A stretch of DNA of 64,000 bases, from NCBI GenBank assembly GCA_947044365.1, contig OX345638.1:8447701-8511700 (forward strand). Reading direction: 5' to 3'. Positions 58,682 to 64,000 of this stretch are shown piece after piece. The position numbers were made by a program, and so were the translations under genes. The notes below the pieces were generated by a model. That model worked only from the letters and a program-made list of their open reading frames with translations. It was not told where the DNA came from and made no database searches. How positions within the stretch are numbered: the stretch's first letter is position 1; every line of letters starts with the position of its first letter. The stretch is from Petrosia ficiformis. Lineage: Eukaryota; Porifera; Demospongiae; Haplosclerida; Petrosiidae.

Positions 58682-61600
58682 TTATAGCCAAGGAGCCCAT
58701 GTGAAGCTGTTCCCAGTGTCAATTGTCAATGTTAGATATAGAGCAAACCCAAAAACAAATGTCAAACCTCCAATCAGTGGATAGGAAATGGGAACACTAG
58801 CTAGCTCGGCCTGAAAAAAAAGATAAAAAATAAATGAAAACAGTTAGATAGATAGATATTTAAATACAAATGTCTTGATGTCTTGATGTGCTTAGAGTAT
58901 AGTGTATTAACCAGTGATGTAGAAATCATGGGGCCACATGGGGGCACTGCACCCCATGGATAAAGGAAAGCTCCTCTCTTGATCTGCTTCCAGTATAGTA
59001 TATTAATCAGTGGTGTAGAAAGCATGGGGGCCACATGGGGGCACTGGATAGCATGGATAAAGGAAAGCTCCTGTCTTGATCTGCTTCCAGTATAGTACAT
59101 TAATCAGTGGTGTAGAAAGCATGGGGCCACATGGGGGCACTGCACCCCATGGATAAAGGAAAGCTCCTCTCTTGATCTGCTTCCAGTATAGTATATTAAT
59201 CAGTGGTGTAGAAAGCATGGGGGCCACATGGGGGCACTGGATAGCATGGATAAAGGAAAGCTTCTGTCTTGATCTGCTTCAATTATAGTATACTAACCAG
59301 TGGTGTAGGAAGCATGGGGCTCATGTGGCACATGAACCCCATGGGTAAAATTCTATGGAGTCATGGCCTCCACGGAATTTTATACTTCTTATATAATAAA
59401 AGTTAATGTATATTTACATTGCATTTAGGTGTAATAATAACACTCGTGGTTTATTGTGTAATCTGGAATCACCTAAACAAGGCACATGAAAATTAATTAG
59501 ATATGACAATTATCTATTTTGGATGTGCCTCTCAGATGATCAAAATCATCTTCCTACTCTTATGCTAACATACCTTCAGGTTTAAGTTAGACGTGTATAC
59601 AACAAATGATTCCACTTGAGGTAGTCTCTCATCCTCATATTTCATGAGTGACCTTATCTTGAGAGCTGTCTTTTTCACCTCAAAACCACTGCCAGTGACA
59701 CGAGCAGCCTGAAAAGTAGAGAGAGATAAGTAAAGAAAAATATTAATATAAAATGATTATCACACATGAATTATTATTACAAATAGTCTCAGAAAATCTA
59801 AGCCCATAAGGTTTCTGCATTTTGAATGGGAAAGGGCACATCCAGTATACACTCAGTCATCCCCTGGTGCTCTCAGCCCAGCCCCACTCATTGTGTCACT
59901 GTATCAGCTTTTTTAAGATGCTAGACAAACCGAATTGGAATGATGGATAGATGGATGGATGGATGGATGGATGGATGAATGGATGGATTGATGGATGGAT
60001 GGATCAATGGATGGATGGATGGATGGATGATGAATGGATGGATGGATGGATGGATGATGAATGGATGGATGGATGGATGGATGGATGGATGATGGATGGA
60101 TGAATGGATGAAAGGATGATGGATGGATGGATGGATGGATGGATGGATAAATTGATTGGAATTACATGTATATAATCCATTTTCTTATTTCGAGTTACAT
60201 ACACCTTAGATATACATGTATACAAAACATTCTATAATGAATGCATACCTGTATGATAGGTAGAACGAACAGAGTAGTCCATTGAATCACTGAACAAACA
60301 CCTGCTGGTGCAATGAATTTAACATTGTCTGCGTTGTGTCTCAAAATCTCAAGACCATAAATACCTCAATAGAGAAACATAATAATGGAGGTATAAGAAA
60401 AGGACATTAGTATGACAAAATCAACACCCACTAACTATTGAAAGAGGAGGTAAGTATTATAAATAACATGATGGTAGTTGCTATAGCCATGTGATGATTC
60501 AGTATATCTAAGAGTTGACTAGCACGGTTGATCTCCTATATAATAATATGAATGTATGTATGTATTGTATGTATGTATGTATGTATGTATGTATGTATGT
60601 ATGTATGTATGTATGTATGTATGTATGTATGTATGTATGTATGTATGTATGTATGTATGTATGTATGTATGTATGTATGTATGTATGTATGTATGTATGT
60701 ATGTATGTATGTATGTATGTATGTATGTACATATTTATGTATGTATCTATGTACGTACACATACATACATACATTCTATATTATATATTATATACCTGTA
60801 TAGCCTGATCAAAATCCCAATTTCTCTTTACTTTTTTACATATACCTTGGAAATAGTATACCATTAATTCACATCGTATAGAATAGTTAAAAAATACTGC
60901 AGTGAAGGCAACATCGATGACAATAAATCCAAACCATGATATCAATACCATCACAAACAATATCACATCTTTGGGTGCACGAGAAAGTTCACTGTATGAA
61001 AAGAAAGAATCAATTCATTCACTCATCTATTCAACCATTTATTCATTCATACATCCATCGATCCATCTGACTCACCTATCTCCATACACAAAATCCAAGT
61101 CAATTATATATTGGTTAAAAGGGAAGTAGTGATGGGCAAACGCTCTTAATATACTCACAAGAGATGAAAATATTATCCAAGTTAGACCAAATGCCAGCAA
61201 AAGCCTTAAAATGAGAAAATCAGATAAATAATTAAAAAAACATTTGATTACAGCTGATTAAAATCCTGCAATCTGATTGGTCAATTAGAGGCTTTTGAAT
61301 CTCATAGTAAACCTCCTATAATTGGTGAGTATGGACGTTATTATGGATATTGCTTTGGTTTAATAGATACAAAAATGAATGGATGAATAAATAGATGAAT
61401 GAATGAATGAACGTATGATTGGATAGACGGATAGTTGGATGCATGAATGGATTGAAAAATAGATGGATGGTTGGATGGATGGATGGTTGAATAGATGGAT
61501 AATTGGATGCATGGATGGATAGATGGATGAATGGTTAGATGGATGGATGGATGTGTAGAGAGATAGTTGGATTATTGATCAATGGATGGATAGATGGATG

Positions 61601-63389
61601 GATGGATGGACGGATGTGTGAAGGGATGATGGATGGATGGATGGATTAATGATGGATGGATGATGGATGGATGATGGATGGTGGGAGTGATAGTTGGATG
61701 GAAGGACAGTTGGAAGGATGGATACTGAGATACATGGACAAATGAACAGTTGGATGAATACATAATTGTGCACATCCATCCATCCAACTATTGATTAATG
61801 AAAGATACAAGAAATAATTTAGAAACCAACTAATGATGTACCATAATCTTTTGCTCAAACCTTTCCGATCTATAGAATTTACACCAACAATAGCCTGAAA
61901 AAATATGATACTTAATAACTACTTAATAACTAGTAGTAACTATACTTACTACATAGCTACATGTATTTACTAACTAGCACTAACCAACTAAATAATTATG
62001 TAACAATTCATTCAATAACTACATGTATTTTAAGGCTACTATTAATTGCGTCCAATGAATTTAGCAATTCTTAAATGCTCAGATTTAGCATGCATTAAGT
62101 TAAGTGAATTTCTGTGCCATGTCTAATTTTTTTTAGCATGTACTAATTATTGCTAAAATTAATACACCCACTTAATTAAAATTAGATTTCATAACTACAT
62201 AACTAACAGCATAATTACATGTATATCATGTGACATTGAGCCAATCATATTTTCATATCCTAGTCACCCGATTGCGTTTTAAACAGCATAATGAACATTT
62301 AAGATTACTTGATGCATAGTTACCCGTGAAAAAAAGCTACAAAAGTCAAGTGATACTGAGATATTAAAATGCTTTTAGAACATTCTTCACCTTATATATT
62401 GTGGCTCTCTCAGATAGGCCAATAAAGGTCTCATCATATATTACACCAGGAGTCCATGATAGAAAAACATAAGAGGGAAGGAGTGTGAATCGCCCACGTT
62501 GTAACGAGATTTTGTATCAGCGATGTCTCGATAGCAGATATACTATTTTTAGAAAGATGCTTGGCCACGTGGCCCCACCTAGATTGGCTGCTATTCGTTG
62601 TAATTCTATCACAGTAGCAAACACAACCACTCCAATTAGAGATCGTTTACGAGAGGTGACAAGAAGTACTCCTATTTTAGGAGAAACGAAGCGTTTTTTC
62701 GATCTTGTATCTTGGAGGTGCGGTCATTCTGCTGGCCAAGCACTTTCTAAAAATAGTATATCCGCTAGCGAGACATCGCTGATACAAAATCTCGTTACAA
62801 CATGGGCAATTCACACTCCTTCCCTCTTACGTTTTCTATCATGAACTCCTGATTACACTCACTAAATTATGCGCCCACACTCAAATACTTAATGAATTCA
62901 CTAAAGTGCAAAACTCTCGCTAGCTACTGCTAAACAGAATGGCTTTAGAACAACTTTGCCTAAGTAACATTGCAACAGCCATTCATATCAACACTATAAT
63001 TTGCATATTCGTGTCTGACGTCTTATCACATGAATATGCAAATTATGGGGATAGCATGGCCATCAGATCTCTTGAGAACTAGCGAATTTCTGGACAAAAC
63101 TTCACAAATAGCTGTATAAACACTCGTTAGGACAATAGACAAAGCTCAAGAAACAAAGCTTCAAAGACAAGGGGTTCAGTGTTTTCTGCTGACATCAGCA
63201 AAAACGAAGAAATGTCAAGATGGCGACAGATCGACGAGAGTTTACACGGCTGTTTCTCTGCAACAAGATGAGTTCAGAACAAATCCTTTAAATGACGGCA
63301 TTATGGATATAATTATAGCATCTTCAACCACGTGTCAACAAATTAGTATCATCAGGTATTTGCAAAGATTACGTGGTAACACACAGACA

Positions 63390-63454
<65 letters not shown>

Positions 63455-64000
63455 CAACTACTATAACCCTCCGCCTACGCGGCTCAGGTTAATTACATAA
63501 CTAACTTCTTCTGAGAAGGCAGACAGGTCTGCCTGAGGAATTTCTGTTCTCTTGAAGATATACAAGCCATAGATGAATGCAGCTATTAGCAATACATCCA
63601 AAAAAATATAATATGATGCTATATGATCACGACAAGAAATTTTATATGTTCCATTAACTGGAGGATTAGGATCAATCTGGTAAGAGAGGAGAAGAATATT
63701 CATTATTATGAAAAGAGATATGTATATAATTGAATGGCTTACACTATCTCTTTCAAAACACAAGAGTATTTGAACAATAAGTGATAACAAAAGAATTACT
63801 GTCAGAATTACAGGCCATATCCAATTGTATACAGTCTTCCACTTGTCTTGGATTTGACAACACCTACATGTACACTCACAACAAAAACAGGTGCAATTTG
63901 AGCAGTCAATATTCTTCCAACCTATCTGAAAACATTAAAATAAAGAATACGGTTGAAACAATAACATTAATATGGATTAATGAATTATTTACAATCTGTA
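58682..64000 (-). CDS. GRL4: seven-transmembrane GRL-type protein, 5' end outside the window
   Basis: Exons (- strand): 63925-63743, 63676-63506, 61894-61842, 61204-61076, 60991-60796, 60535-60436, 60364-60249, 59708-59574, 58810-58682. They give 403 residues in one frame, from the TM1 exon to the stop. The N-terminal exons lie beyond 64000. All splice phases match GRL2. The segment before TM1 holds a cysteine cluster ([16 protein letters not shown]) absent from the other copies, possibly palmitoylated or metal-binding. The TM4 exon is three codons longer than in GRL1-3 and the TM3 exon ends with a different extracellular tail. Conserved WAPWL terminus. No lesion was found, so it is probably functional. 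Confidence 0.82.
58880..59340. repeat. 96/97-bp tandem repeat with alternating unit types, in GRL4 intron
   Basis: TTGATCTGCTTC recurs at 58979, 59076, 59172 and 59269. Units 1 and 3 read CTGCACCCCATGG where units 2 and 4 read CTGGATAGCATGG, so the array grew by doubling a dimer of about 193 bp. It creates open frames on the - strand. Confidence 0.95.
59943..60155. repeat. (GGAT)n microsatellite
   Basis: Imperfect GGAT repeat in a GRL4 intron, source of a His/Pro/Ser-rich false frame. Confidence 0.95.
60549..60728. repeat. (TATG)n microsatellite, about 180 bp nearly pure
   Basis: Located behind the TM5 exon border of GRL4, the same place as TATG tracts in GRL1-3, so the microsatellite predates the gene duplications. 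Confidence 0.95.
62447..62851. mobile_element. 405-bp MITE with terminal inverted repeats of about 80 bp, family 4
   Basis: Ends CAGGAGTCCATGATAGAAAA and the inverse of CAGGAGTTCATGATAGAAAA. The arms pair over about 80 bp with few mismatches. ATTACAC flanks both sides (62440-62446 and 62852-62858). It contains an open frame of 119 codons with no recognisable domain. Confidence 0.92.
63391..63450. repeat. (AC)n microsatellite
   Basis: Pure CA repeat in a GRL4 intron close to the TM2 exon. Confidence 0.97.

Noticed and set aside
60508..60867. Several overlapping frames of about 100 codons
   Set aside because: All three frames of (TATG)n are open; no coding signal.
62485..62844. 119-codon frame in a MITE
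   Set aside because: The end part simply reads the inverted terminal repeat, and no domain is recognisable.
33000..63450. CRISPR-like regular repeats
   Set aside because: Repeats are microsatellites or tandem duplications without unique spacers, in a eukaryotic genome.

Overview
The window looks like nuclear DNA of an early-branching animal, most likely a demosponge. It is AT-rich, genes are split by many short GT-AG introns, and Death domains are joined to P-loop NTPases and kinase-like domains. Microsatellites and small hAT-type DNA transposons fill the introns. No prokaryotic organisation is seen. All gene models were assembled by hand from splice sites, reading phase and comparison of paralogues. 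No database search or transcript evidence was available.

Left part (1-32.5 kb, + strand): a cluster of Death-fold genes. Three copies (1-704, 8624-9528, 21366-22357) carry the same conserved C-terminal block, called domain X here; two of them show an N-terminal Death domain in front. Gene A (1-2556, 5' end outside) ends in a basic tail. Gene B1 (6265-8081) and gene C (19115-20586) are small acidic proteins with a Death-like domain. Gene B2 (8624-14039, 854 codons) joins Death, domain X, a lone Walker-A exon, a tandemly duplicated exon block and a truncated kinase. Gene D (21366-30219, 1198 codons) is Death, domain X, P-loop NTPase, COR-like region, Cys/His segment and Death. Gene E (30671-32538) encodes a short Roco/NLR-like P-loop and appears to contain eight consecutive 3-nt exons. 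The shared domains suggest an innate-immune or cell-death signalling repertoire that grows by local duplication and exon shuffling.

Right part (32.8-64 kb, - strand): a tandem array of four paralogous seven-transmembrane genes. GRL1 and GRL2 are intact, GRL3 is a pseudogene, and GRL4 runs off the right edge. Exon phases are the same in all copies. The topology (cytoplasmic N-terminus, long loop between TM4 and TM5, TM7 at the very C-terminus) resembles the insect gustatory-receptor-like superfamily rather than GPCRs. That assignment is an inference. A truncated fifth copy lies at 3286-3983 inside the Death-gene cluster.

Other content: a tRNA gene (58285-58357, anticodon AAA), several hAT-type elements (some with 7-8 bp target-site duplications), two decayed hAT transposases, a Crypton/KIAA1958-like ORF inside an element with 12-bp terminal repeats, a LINE remnant, long palindromes in introns of gene D, and many tandem repeats.
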